Assembly: GCA_024762335.1 (NCBI GenBank)
Contig: JANTHO010000009.1
Location: 1 to 59,252 of the forward strand
Reading direction: 5' to 3'
Length of the DNA stretch: 59,252 bases
Source: Acidimicrobiia bacterium
GTDB lineage: Bacteria; Actinomycetota; Acidimicrobiia; Spongiisociales; UBA5794
Both the position numbers and the translations under genes were made by a program. Shown piece by piece: positions 43,755 through 50,743 of this stretch (positions are counted from its first letter, which is position 1; each line of letters starts with the position of its first letter). The notes beneath the pieces were generated by a model, which did no database searches, was not told where the DNA came from, and was given only the letters and a program-made list of their open reading frames with translations.

Positions 43755-44914
43755 GCCTGCTCCATTCCTCGTCTCCACTCCGGTGCCCAGCGGTCTGACG
43801 GTGCGGACGAGATGGTCGTTGCGCCGGCCCGGGCCAGCTGAAGGAGATGCTCTCCGTCGTCGGAAGCGATCGACATGACGATCGTCCGGTAGAAGTCGTT
43901 GCCGAGAGTCCGGTACATGCCGGAAATCGCGTCGTCCGGGCGACCAGTGGCGAGGACGAGTACGCCTCCCGCCATGCCGCTCCGTCGGAGCCGCTTGACT
44001 GCGGACAGAAGGTCGATCGTGGGGGAGGTCTGTACCGACGCGAGTTCCTCCATCGCGACTCCGTACCCCTCAGTATTTCCCACGATCGTGCCCGAACCCA
44101 CTCCGGTCCACAGCGTCGGCGTGTACCCGTTCCTGAAGAGATGTCGGAACGCCGATGCCACGCCGCTGACGATGTGTTCGAAAGCCTCACCGTCGGCGTA
44201 GGCGGACCGTCGCGGGTCCAGGAGGATCAAGGCTCTCGACTGCCACGGCATCTCGAGCTGTCTGATCATCAACGTGTTCCGCTTCGCTGTTGAAGGCCAG
44301 TGCACCTTCCGGAGATCGTCGCCGTGCTGATACTCTCGCAGCGTGAAGAAGTCCTCGCCACCGATCTGAGCAAAGTTCGCCCTCGACGTGTTGACGGTCG
44401 GATCCTGACCCCGGCCCGTCGGTAGCCCGTCGAGATCTTCGATGGCGGGGAACACGACCAGACGATCGGTCTTCCCGGCCGTCCCACCGGCTTCGGTGAG
44501 AGCGAGCGGATCGCGTACTCGGATCGTCGCGGGGCCGACGGCGTAGATGCCCCGCGGCCGGCACAAGACTTCATAGTGGGATTGTGTGGGGTCTTGTGGC
44601 TCGATGCGGTTCGCGACGAAACGCGCCGTGCCCAGTCCCGAGACCTCATCGGCGACGACGGCCTGGGCGATGCGTCGGCTCGTCGTAACGGACAGTTCGA
44701 CCACCGCACGGTCGCCGTCGTGAACCTGGTACGGGATGATGCGGCGGGTCACAGCGACTTTCGGGACCGTTGATCGAACATAGGCAATGCCCGCCAACAC
44801 GGCGAAGATGAGAAACGCTCCTGTCGCGAGCATCAGTTGTTCTCCGAAGACGACCCACAGGATCACAAGGGCGATTCCGGCCCCGAGAGCGGCCCACCCG
44901 CGGGTCGTCGGCAT
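43730..44914 (-). CDS. DUF58 (vWA-like) membrane protein
   Basis: 394 residues. Two N-terminal membrane helices (about 8-24 and 29-46), then a beta-rich part. The DUF58 motif is in GGEDFFTLREYQHGDDLRKVHWPSTAKRNTLMIRQ, seen as FTLREYQHGDD and KVHWPSTAKR, followed by a vWA-like domain starting ALILLDPRRSAY. It is the usual partner of MoxR ATPases. It starts 13 bases after moxR and overlaps the transglutaminase gene by 25 bases. Role unclear; probably assembly or activation of a surface protein complex. Confidence 0.88.
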   Translation of the reverse strand: MPTTRGWAALGAGIALVILWVVFGEQLMLATGAFLIFAVLAGIAYVRSTVPKVAVTRRIIPYQVHDGDRAVVELSVTTSRRIAQAVVADEVSGLGTARFVANRIEPQDPTQSHYEVLCRPRGIYAVGPATIRVRDPLALTEAGGTAGKTDRLVVFPAIEDLDGLPTGRGQDPTVNTSRANFAQIGGEDFFTLREYQHGDDLRKVHWPSTAKRNTLMIRQLEMPWQSRALILLDPRRSAYADGEAFEHIVSGVASAFRHLFRNGYTPTLWTGVGSGTIVGNTEGYGVAMEELASVQTSPTIDLLSAVKRLRRSGMAGGVLVLATGRPDDAISGMYRTLGNDFYRTIVMSIASDDGEHLLQLARAGATTISSAPSDRWAPEWRRGMEQAWSTATAG

Positions 44915-44927
44915 CAGGACATCGCTC

Positions 44928-45902
44928 TCATCCTGCGGCCACGCGCGTTCCGGGAACGGGAACGCTGCCGCTGACCCGGTCGAGGATGTCGGGCACGCTG
45001 GCCCCGCGCATTTGCGCCTCCGGACGCATGATCAAGCGATGGTTGAGGACCGGCCGGAGAATGGCTTTGACATCGTCGGGCGAGACGTAGTCGCGTCCAT
45101 CGATGGCGGCTGTCGTCCTCGCAGCTCGTTGGAGGAAGAGCGACGCTCTGGGAGATGCGCCGAGGAGCAGATCGGGTTCGTCCCGTGTTGCCTCAGCGAT
45201 GTCGATGATGTATCCCTTGACGACGTCTGCGACGTGCACTCGCCGGGCGATGTCCGACATCGCAACCACGTCGTCGGCGTGGATGACCGGGCGCAGGTCC
45301 TCGAAGGTGGAACGAGCGCCGTGCGTGTCGAGCATCTCGAGTTCCTTCGAACGCGTCGGATACCCCATGGTCAATCTCATCATGAACCGATCGAGCTGAG
45401 CCTCCGGGAGGGGATAGGTTCCCTCGTGCTCGATGGGGTTCTGGGTCGCGATCACGATGAACGGGGGGCCGAGCGTCCGTGTGATCCCGTCGACGGTGAC
45501 CTGCAACTCCTCCATGGCTTCGAGGAGGGCGGCCTGGGTCTTGGGGCTGGCGCGGTTGATTTCATCGCCGAGGATGACATTCGAGAAGACCGGACCCGGA
45601 CGGAACACGAACTCTTCGGCCTCCCGATCCCACACCGAAACGCCGGTGACGTCGGAGGGGAGGAGGTCCGGTGTGAACTGGATCCGCTGGAACGAGCAGT
45701 CGATCGAGCGGGCGAGGGACTTCGCGAGCAGGGTCTTCCCGACGCCCGGCACGTCCTCGATGAGGACATGCCCGCCGGAAACGAGACACGACGCGATCAA
45801 CTCAACGGTCTCGCGCTTGCCTTGAATCACATGCTCGATGTTGTCGGCAACGGTGCGGAAATGCTCGCCGAACCAGCCAAGTTCGTCGGGGGTCACTGAC
45901 AC
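44928..45902 (-). CDS. MoxR-family AAA+ ATPase
   Basis: 324 residues. Walker A EDVPGVGKTLLAKSLA, Walker B VILGDEINRASPKTQAALLEA (here VILGDEINRA), sensor 1 ATQNPIEHEGTYPLPEAQLDRF (ATQNPIEHEG), and a C-terminal lid. Acts as a chaperone-like remodeller with vWA/DUF58 proteins. The GTG at 45902 has AAGGAG 8 bases upstream; a second GTG lies two codons on. A perfect 9-base inverted repeat sits about 20 bases upstream of the start. Confidence 0.92.
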   Translation of the reverse strand: MSVTPDELGWFGEHFRTVADNIEHVIQGKRETVELIASCLVSGGHVLIEDVPGVGKTLLAKSLARSIDCSFQRIQFTPDLLPSDVTGVSVWDREAEEFVFRPGPVFSNVILGDEINRASPKTQAALLEAMEELQVTVDGITRTLGPPFIVIATQNPIEHEGTYPLPEAQLDRFMMRLTMGYPTRSKELEMLDTHGARSTFEDLRPVIHADDVVAMSDIARRVHVADVVKGYIIDIAEATRDEPDLLLGASPRASLFLQRAARTTAAIDGRDYVSPDDVKAILRPVLNHRLIMRPEAQMRGASVPDILDRVSGSVPVPGTRVAAG

Positions 45903-45922
45903 TCGAGATACTCCTTCAGGGG

Positions 45923-45954
45923 TCGTCTGCGATGAGACTAGAGGACGCAGACGA
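45923..45954. repeat. Perfect 9-bp inverted repeat in the moxR promoter region
   Basis: TCGTCTGCG and CGCAGACGA are separated by 14 bases, 21 bases before the moxR start. On the minus strand a TAGTCT hexamer that could be the moxR -10 box lies inside the spacer. It is a good candidate operator, or an RNA hairpin in the leader. Confidence 0.55.
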
Positions 45955-45986
45955 GTTGCGGGTACGAGACCCCGTCGCTGAACTGG

Positions 45987-46015
45987 TTGCTACCGGAACG
46001 TTCGCGGCGTATCTT
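45987..46015 (+). promoter_or_regulatory. Promoter of the gene at 46061
   Basis: TTGCTA, 17-base spacer, TATCTT. Each box matches consensus at 4 of 6 positions with ideal spacing, giving a transcription start near 46022. Confidence 0.55.
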
Positions 46016-46060
46016 TGGAGAGGCAACGATCCGACCAGGGGTAGATGAGGGGAGGTCGAT

Positions 46061-46645
46061 GTGGCCGTCGGAATGCTTCGCGATGATCTGCTCAGCCTTC
46101 CCGGCGTCGAGAGCGCCGATCTCGATGGCGATGAACTGGCGCCGAACGGCGTTCGGGTTCGTCTTGCGCCGGGAACCGACGTAGGCGCCGTCGGCGAGGA
46201 AGTACGCCGCGTGCTCGCTCTCCACGGCCTTCGTTCGGAGGTTGGCGTTGAGTCGATGGTCGGCGAGGACACGGCCGCCACGGTGTCCACTCCCGCTGCC
46301 GCGATCGATGGTCCGCCCCTCGCTCTGCAGTCGATTCGCGTCGAGGAGAGCCGAGACGGCGTCGTCGTAGAGGCTACCGCCGGCGACCGAACATCCGAGG
46401 TGAGAGCGGCAGGCCGTTCCGATCCCGCCCTCGATCAGGCCGTGGTGGGAGCGGTCGCGGCAGTGGCCGGAGCACGATCGGTTCCGCTCATCAGGTCGGT
46501 GGATGTTCGCGACCTCGGTGAGGCCCGCGTTGTGACGGTGATGATCGACGAGGGTGGTGACCGGCTCGTCGGCTCGGCCGTCTTCGATGGGGGAAGGGCT
46601 TACGCGGTTGGACGTGCTGTCTGGGCGGCGCTGTCGTCTCGCTGA
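46061..46645 (+). CDS. Unknown protein, possible LeuA-dimer-like C-terminal domain
   Basis: 194 residues, soluble. Residues 1-62 look like a small alpha/beta domain (LLSLPGVESADL...NGVRVRLAPGTD...VRRVLALHG). Residues ~95-194 have alternating strands and helices (LQSIRVEESRDGVVVEA, ALDQAVVGAVAAVAG, EARVVTVMIDEGGDR, YAVGRAVWAALSS). By eye this order resembles the C-terminal regulatory domain of the LeuA in this window, which is a speculative match. The GTG at 46061 is preceded by GGAGG at 5 bases. Its 3' end overlaps the convergent resolvase-fold gene by 46 bases. Function unknown. Confidence 0.65.
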   Translation: MAVGMLRDDLLSLPGVESADLDGDELAPNGVRVRLAPGTDVGAVGEEVRRVLALHGLRSEVGVESMVGEDTAATVSTPAAAIDGPPLALQSIRVEESRDGVVVEATAGDRTSEVRAAGRSDPALDQAVVGAVAAVAGARSVPLIRSVDVRDLGEARVVTVMIDEGGDRLVGSAVFDGGRAYAVGRAVWAALSSR

Positions 46646-47127
46646 CGGCCGCCGGGCAGCAACTGGACGATGACGTCGGGGGGCGTGGGTCGTTCAGCGG
46701 AAGGCGGATCCTCGACGAACTCTTTTCGGAAGTGATCGACTTTCGAGATCACGTCGCGAACGATGAGCCGCGTGTGGTCGTCGGGGTTTTCGAAGAGCTC
46801 GTCATGGTCGTCGCGGTCGACGGACACGATGGTGAGGCCGAGGTCGCGGAGATGGTCGAGGATGACTTCCTGGGTGACCTTGTCCGGGGAGAGCACCGAG
46901 AGACTGGAGACGGCGACGGCATCGGCGCTTCCGGAGCGGGCGATATCGAGGAGGGCTCTGAATCCGTCCCGCCCGAGCGGCTGGGTGGGATCACGGCCGT
47001 CCTGGCAGGTGGCAACGAGATGATGACCGGAGTCTGCAACCCAGCGACGGATGTGTTCGCTCTGAGCGAACGCGCTCTCGCCCTCTTCGAGGCTCGGTGC
47101 CTCCCGTACGTACCCCACGACCCGCAC
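46600..47127 (-). CDS. Resolvase-fold protein lacking catalytic residues
   Basis: 175 residues. The N-terminal ~130 residues follow the serine-resolvase fold: VVGYVREAP for GYARVST, GFRALLDIARSGSADAVAV for the middle helix and strand, LGLTIVSVDRDD, and HTRLIVRDVISKVDHFRKEF. The nucleophile serine is Ala, and the LDRLGR motif is LSVLSP, so Asp and both Arg are gone. No C-terminal HTH is present; the tail is Pro/Arg-rich. The GTG at 47127 is chosen because a good promoter lies inside the longer frame (to 47193) and GGAG lies 5 bases upstream. Recombination activity is unlikely. Confidence 0.7.
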   Translation of the reverse strand: MRVVGYVREAPSLEEGESAFAQSEHIRRWVADSGHHLVATCQDGRDPTQPLGRDGFRALLDIARSGSADAVAVSSLSVLSPDKVTQEVILDHLRDLGLTIVSVDRDDHDELFENPDDHTRLIVRDVISKVDHFRKEFVEDPPSAERPTPPDVIVQLLPGGRQRDDSAAQTARPTA

Positions 47128-47164
47128 GAATTCTCCAACGCTCTTGACGACTGTGCCCACGGCG

Positions 47165-47193
47165 AGTATGACACCAGCACCCTGAGTGGTCAA
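47165..47193 (-). promoter_or_regulatory. Promoter of the resolvase-fold gene
   Basis: Minus-strand TTGACC (47193-47188), 17-base spacer, CATACT (47170-47165). Transcription would start near 47158, about 30 bases before the GTG. This excludes translation from the longer reading frame. Confidence 0.7.
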
Positions 47194-47319
47194 GAACCCT
47201 CAATGAGTAGTTGGTGCGTCGCCGGGAATCGGAGGCTTCGTCCGATCCGCTCATGGCAGTGTGCCGGCGGCGCGGTCTGGAGATCTGAAACGGGTCCGAT
47301 CCCGGATGGAAGCCGTACC
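47194..47319. other. Gap between the resolvase-fold promoter and the usp gene
   Basis: No gene is seen. It holds ATCGGA and TCCGAT, a 6-base inverted repeat with a 7-base loop near 47230, which may be a weak terminator for the stress-protein gene. No T-run follows. Confidence 0.3.
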
Positions 47320-47844
47320 TCAGCCTGGAGGGGTGTGGATGAGGAGGACTGGTTTCGGGGATCGGCGAACAACCTTCGTTCCAGTCGAGCCGACCAGCCC
47401 CTGGAAGAGGCCCTGACCGTGGGATCCGATCACGACGACATCTGCGTCGAGTGCATCGACTTGCTCGAGGATCGTCTTCGGTACGTTCTCGCTCTCGACA
47501 ACGATTCCTTCGGCTGCAACGCCCATCTGGACAAGAGCACTCACCAGGGGCTCGGTGTAGTGCTCGCGCTTGTCGTCCAGATAACGGGTGATCAGGGCGT
47601 CGTCGCCCGGCCAGCTGCGGGACGTCGGCTGGGGCACGGCGGGTGTCTCGACGTACTCGTCGTCGGCCAGCACGCCCGATCCGGCGGCAACACCCCACTG
47701 GGTTCGCATGTCGCTCAGGAACGCTCGGGGAACTTCGACGACGGTGAGGACCGTTACCTTGCCGTCCGGTCCCGCCAGCGCCGTGGCGAAGTTCGATGCG
47801 GTCGTGATGTCGAGCGTTCCGTCCGTGGCGACGAGTACGTGCAT
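47320..47844 (-). CDS. Universal stress protein (UspA family)
   Basis: 174 residues, one Usp domain. It starts MHVLVATDGT; the ATP-binding signature is VIGSHGQGLFQGLVGSTGTKVVRRS (GSHGQG and GSTGTKVVRRS), typical of ATP-binding members. A central insert of ~35 residues (about 48-85) is rich in Asp, Pro and Ser. GGAGGG lies 4 bases before ATG 47844. Likely a nucleotide-responsive stress factor; the partner is unknown. Confidence 0.85.
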   Translation of the reverse strand: MHVLVATDGTLDITTASNFATALAGPDGKVTVLTVVEVPRAFLSDMRTQWGVAAGSGVLADDEYVETPAVPQPTSRSWPGDDALITRYLDDKREHYTEPLVSALVQMGVAAEGIVVESENVPKTILEQVDALDADVVVIGSHGQGLFQGLVGSTGTKVVRRSPKPVLLIHTPPG

Positions 47845-47873
47845 GGTCCCTCCTTGGTGTGTCGCCGCCTAGG

Positions 47874-48647
47874 CTAAACGGTGAGACCCGCTTCGTGCCC
47901 AATCTCCTCCAACAGGGGTGTTGGGATCTCCGCGGCTCGGGCCGCCCGCAGCGCCCGCTCGAGACGGCGTAGAGCGCTCCTCCCCATCGTTCCGTGGTCG
48001 GGGTCACCCGCGAATGCGAGCTCCATGCCGCCGATGGCGCCTTCGCGGTCGACCGGGGCGCCGACCAGCCACTCCTGGATGTCCAGCACCTCGGAGACGA
48101 TGCCGTCCACGAGTGGACGATGCGATCTCCAGAGCTCCGAGACCGTGCCTCGCGTCCTCAGTCCGGCGATGTTGGTCGTCAGGATGTAGAGGTTCTTGGC
48201 GACGAGGGCGTCGACCAGTCGGTCGTCGGGTATCTCCACCGCCGCTATGTCGATCGATGTGAGCGCCTCGACGAGCAACGGAGCGTGCGGTCCGGCCACC
48301 GGGGTGGGGATGATGACCTTCAACGGGCGCTGTGGCTTCTTCTCGAACCAGACGACTGCAACCGTCGGCCGTGTTACCCCCGCCGCAGTCCAGTCGCGGG
48401 GGAGGAGCTCGTTCTGGATGAGCCCCGCTCTGGCTCTCCACACGGAGGGGAGGCGATCGAGCACCGTCCTGAGGTCGTCCTCACCCACGGTCACGAGGAC
48501 GAGTTCGGGTTCGGGAAGCTGCCGGGCGACGGTGTCGACCGGGGTTGAGCGGAGAACGGGGACGATGGTGTGACCGGAGCGGAGAAGAGCGTGGGAGAAC
48601 ACGGCACCCATCTCCCCGACCCCGATCAGTGCGATGGAAGACGTCAT
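47874..48647 (-). CDS. Ketopantoate reductase-like NAD(P)-binding protein
   Basis: 257 residues. N-terminal Rossmann motif ALIGVGEMGAVFSHALLRSG (GVGEMG), then a substrate-type domain of helices (LVDALVAKNLYILTTNIAGL; DGIVSEVLDIQEWLVG). The lysine in VAKNLYIL resembles the catalytic Lys of ketopantoate reductases. The loop between is shortened compared with PanE (about 300 residues), so the true substrate is uncertain. No Shine-Dalgarno site; a TAGCCT box lies 6 bases before the ATG. Divergent from mraZ. Confidence 0.7.
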   Translation of the reverse strand: MTSSIALIGVGEMGAVFSHALLRSGHTIVPVLRSTPVDTVARQLPEPELVLVTVGEDDLRTVLDRLPSVWRARAGLIQNELLPRDWTAAGVTRPTVAVVWFEKKPQRPLKVIIPTPVAGPHAPLLVEALTSIDIAAVEIPDDRLVDALVAKNLYILTTNIAGLRTRGTVSELWRSHRPLVDGIVSEVLDIQEWLVGAPVDREGAIGGMELAFAGDPDHGTMGRSALRRLERALRAARAAEIPTPLLEEIGHEAGLTV

Positions 48648-48653
48648 GGCAAC

Positions 48654-48659
48654 AGGCTA
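48654..48659 (-). promoter_or_regulatory. Putative leaderless -10 element of the ketopantoate reductase-like gene
   Basis: Minus-strand TAGCCT, 6 bases (GTTGCC), ATG 48647. The layout is nearly identical to that before the aminotransferase gene. Confidence 0.45.
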
Positions 48660-48696
48660 CTCGGGGCGCGGGAGGGTACGTCGGGGAGCGAAAGAG

Positions 48697-48725
48697 TTGA
48701 CAGGTGGCGCGAAATGGGCCATAGT
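48697..48725 (+). promoter_or_regulatory. Promoter of mraZ and the dcw cluster
   Basis: TTGACA, 17-base spacer, CATAGT. The -35 is perfect and the -10 matches 4 of 6. Transcription would start near 48732. It is overlapped by the MraZ repeats. Confidence 0.75.
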
Positions 48726-48759
48726 GGGGCCTCGTGGTAGATGGTGATGCAGCGTGATG
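48705..48759 (+). promoter_or_regulatory. MraZ operator: TGGNN repeats every 10 bases
   Basis: TGGCG, TGGGC, TGGGG and TGGTA begin at 48705, 48715, 48725 and 48735, and weaker TGATG copies at 48745 and 48755. The spacing is exactly 10 bases each time. MraZ is known to bind TGGGN repeats spaced by 5 bases and to repress its own operon in E. coli and Mycoplasma. The repeats cover the promoter from the spacer past the start site, so autorepression is expected. Confidence 0.8.
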
Positions 48760-48772
48760 GAGGCGCAACCGC

Positions 48773-49204
48773 GTGTTTCTCGGGGAATACAGCCACTCGC
48801 TCGACGAGAAGGGCCGTGCCGTGATGCCAAGCAAGTTCCGTGCGGGGCTTGCCGGCGGCTGCGTCGTGACCAAAGGACAGGAGCGTTGCCTCTACGTCTT
48901 CCCGATGAATCGTTGGGAAGAGGAGTCGAGCAAGGTGCTCAGGCTCCCGCGTACAGATCGGCGGGCCAGGAACTTCTCGCGGTCCTTCTTCGCCTCGGCG
49001 TCGGATCAAACACTCGATCGGCAGGGACGGGTGCAGATTCCGGAGGCACTTCGCGTGTACGCGGGGTTGGAGAAGGACCTGACCGTCGTCGGTGTCGCAG
49101 ACCACATCGAGGTTTGGGACACCGGGGCCTGGCGGTCCGTTGCAGCCGAGGCCGACGATTACTACTCAGAGATCCAGGAAGCCCTTTCGGAGGATGGAAT
49201 ATGA
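48773..49204 (+). CDS. mraZ: Transcriptional regulator MraZ
   Basis: 143 residues, two SpoVT/AbrB-like halves. MFLGEYSHSLDEKGRAVMPSKF is the classic first half (FLGEYSHSLDEKGR), with DQTLDRQGRVQIPEALR in the second. DNA-binding regulator of the division and cell wall cluster, forming ring-shaped oligomers. GTG 48773 has GGAGG about 9 bases upstream. The operator lies just before it. Confidence 0.96.
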   Translation: MFLGEYSHSLDEKGRAVMPSKFRAGLAGGCVVTKGQERCLYVFPMNRWEEESSKVLRLPRTDRRARNFSRSFFASASDQTLDRQGRVQIPEALRVYAGLEKDLTVVGVADHIEVWDTGAWRSVAAEADDYYSEIQEALSEDGI

Positions 49205-49211
49205 ACGAGCA

Positions 49212-49231
49212 CGCCGGGCCCCGGTCCGGCG
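49212..49231 (+). other. Small hairpin after mraZ
   Basis: CGCCGG, 8-base loop, CCGGCG, starting 8 bases after the mraZ stop. No T-run follows, so it is more likely part of the rsmH leader than a terminator. Confidence 0.35.
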
Positions 49232-49251
49232 GATCTGTTGAACGGTCTGGC

Positions 49252-49340
49252 CTGTGGTCAGTCCCCCGGATGCCAATTGGAAGGCCCCTTACTCCGCCCG
49301 CTTCCATGTTGGCGCCAGCGCTCCGGGGGGCTGACCATGG
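49252..49340 (+). promoter_or_regulatory. Structured RNA leader of rsmH (probable mraW RNA motif)
   Basis: GGTCAGTCCCCCGGA (49256-49270) pairs with TCCGGGGGGCTGACC (49322-49336) over 15 bases with one G-U. Four more pairs (two wobble) extend through the start codon ATG at 49337. Inside are two nested stems: GCCAA/TTGGC (49272-49276, 49309-49313) and TGGAAG/CTTCCA (49278-49283, 49301-49306), with a 17-base loop. The only purine-rich ribosome site (GGGGGG) is in the long stem. Actinobacteria are known to carry a conserved mraW RNA motif at this place; I could not check the match. Confidence 0.75.
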
Positions 49341-50272
49341 ATCAGACCAGCAACAGCTATCACCAGCCGGTTCTTGCAGAAGCGTGCGTCGAGATGCTCG
49401 CTCCGGCGGCATCCGGTCTGATCGTGGACGGAACCTTCGGAGGCGGCGGTCACAGTCGCGCACTGCTGTCGGCGTATCCGCAAGTGCGGATCCTCGGGAT
49501 CGATCGCGATCCGGACGCAGTCGCCAACGCACCGGACGACCCCCGCGTGCACGTCGTACTCGGCAACTTCTCCGAGATCGAGCGGATCGTGCGTGATGAG
49601 TTGGAGTTCCCACCTGACGTTCCTGGGACCGTTGGCGGCGTTCTACTGGACCTTGGCATCTCATCGCATCAGGTCGATACGGCCGAACGGGGGTTCTCGT
49701 ACCGGCGCACGGGTCCGATCGATATGCGCATGGGTTCGGATGTGCCGGTCAGTGCCGGTGATCTCGTCAACGAACTCGATGAAGCGGAACTTCGGGAGCT
49801 CATCCATCGATACGGCGAAGAGCGGCATGCCGGACGCATCGCCCACGCCATCGTCGCAGCCCGGCCGATCCACGACACCACAGCGCTTGCCGAGGTCATC
49901 GCGAACGCCGTCCCCGCAGCAGCGCGGCGGGCGGGTCACCCTGCGCGGAAGACGTTTCAAGCCCTCCGGATCGCAACCAACGCGGAGCTGGATGCGCTCT
50001 CGACCGGTCTCGCTTCGGCCATCGATCTCCTTCGACCCGGCGGGAGGATCTGCGTGATCTCCTACCACTCGCTCGAGGACCGCATCGTGAAGCGGACGAT
50101 CGTCCATGGTGCGACCGGATGCATCTGCCCTCCCGGGTTGCCGGTATGCGGATGCGGCCGGAGCGCGAGCCTTCGGAACCTCGGTCGATTCAAACCGTCG
50201 GAGAGCGAGATCGCGGCGAACCCCCGATCGAGAAGCGCCGTCATGCGTGTTGCAGAGAAGGTTGCAGCATGA
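49337..50272 (+). CDS. rsmH: 16S rRNA (cytosine-N4)-methyltransferase RsmH
   Basis: 311 residues. Methylates C1402 of 16S rRNA in the ribosomal P site. Motifs: HQPVLAEACVEML, VDGTFGGGGHSRALL, GIDRDPDAV, GGVLLDLGISSHQVD, RGFSYRRTGPIDMRM, RKTFQALRIATNAEL, VISYHSLEDRIVKR. C-terminal Cys cluster (CICPPGLPVCGCG). ATG 49337 fits the family N-terminus and is the base right after the leader helix. It overlaps ftsL by 4 bases (ATGA). Confidence 0.96.
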   Translation: MDQTSNSYHQPVLAEACVEMLAPAASGLIVDGTFGGGGHSRALLSAYPQVRILGIDRDPDAVANAPDDPRVHVVLGNFSEIERIVRDELEFPPDVPGTVGGVLLDLGISSHQVDTAERGFSYRRTGPIDMRMGSDVPVSAGDLVNELDEAELRELIHRYGEERHAGRIAHAIVAARPIHDTTALAEVIANAVPAAARRAGHPARKTFQALRIATNAELDALSTGLASAIDLLRPGGRICVISYHSLEDRIVKRTIVHGATGCICPPGLPVCGCGRSASLRNLGRFKPSESEIAANPRSRSAVMRVAEKVAA

Positions 50273-50661
50273 CCGCCGGAGCGTTCCCGAGGACCGTCGC
50301 GCGCCCCCTCAGGTCGGGCCGACGAGCGAGACCCGTCGTCCGTCCGTTGGCCATCTTCATCCTCGCGGTCGTCGTGGCGTTCTTCGCCGTCATTTACACG
50401 CGTATCTCGCTCGACCGGACCGCATTCGAGCTGCAACGCCTCAACCGTGCGATCGAGGCCGAACAGGAGCACTACTGGGATCTGCGTGTCGAGTATGCGC
50501 GGCTGCAGGCCCCGGACCGAGTCACACAACGGGCCGCCGATATCGGACTCGTCTACCCCGAGGACGTTCGAACCATCGAAGTCGTCGGGGTGACGAAAAC
50601 GGTCGGCGGCCCAGAGGATCGATGGACGGAGATGAGAGCGCTGTTCTCGGAACAGCCTTGA
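50269..50661 (+). CDS. ftsL: Cell division protein FtsL-like
   Basis: 130 residues. Cytoplasmic basic N-terminus (RSGRRARPVVRP), one membrane helix about residues 26-44, then a periplasmic leucine-zipper-like coiled coil (ELQRLNRAIEAEQEHYWDLR, VEYARLQAPDRVTQRAADIG). Sequence identity between FtsL proteins is low; the call rests on topology and position between rsmH and ftsI. Together with FtsB/FtsQ it activates FtsW-FtsI. ATGA overlap with rsmH. Confidence 0.85.
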   Translation: MTAGAFPRTVARPLRSGRRARPVVRPLAIFILAVVVAFFAVIYTRISLDRTAFELQRLNRAIEAEQEHYWDLRVEYARLQAPDRVTQRAADIGLVYPEDVRTIEVVGVTKTVGGPEDRWTEMRALFSEQP

Positions 50662-50679
50662 TTGCCAAGGGAGGCAGAG

Positions 50680-50742
50680 ATGTGCAAGCCGAGCGCTGAC
50701 GGCTACGCACCCGGGCGGCGGATTCTGCCGCTGGTGACATGA
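50680..50742 (+). CDS. Small ORF between ftsL and ftsI (20 residues)
   Basis: Reads MCKPSADGYAPGRRILPLVT, stop TGA at 50742. It has the best ribosome binding site in the area (AAGGGAGG, 6 bases before the ATG), while the ftsI ATG, which follows the stop by one base, has only a weak GGTGA. It may exist to couple translation into ftsI. The peptide itself has no recognisable features. Confidence 0.4.
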   Translation: MCKPSADGYAPGRRILPLVT

Positions 50743-50743
50743 C

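Noticed and set aside
47128-47193. A longer N-terminus for the resolvase-fold protein, starting TTG 47193
   Set aside because: A TTGACC-17-CATACT promoter lies inside this stretch, so the transcript would begin after that start.
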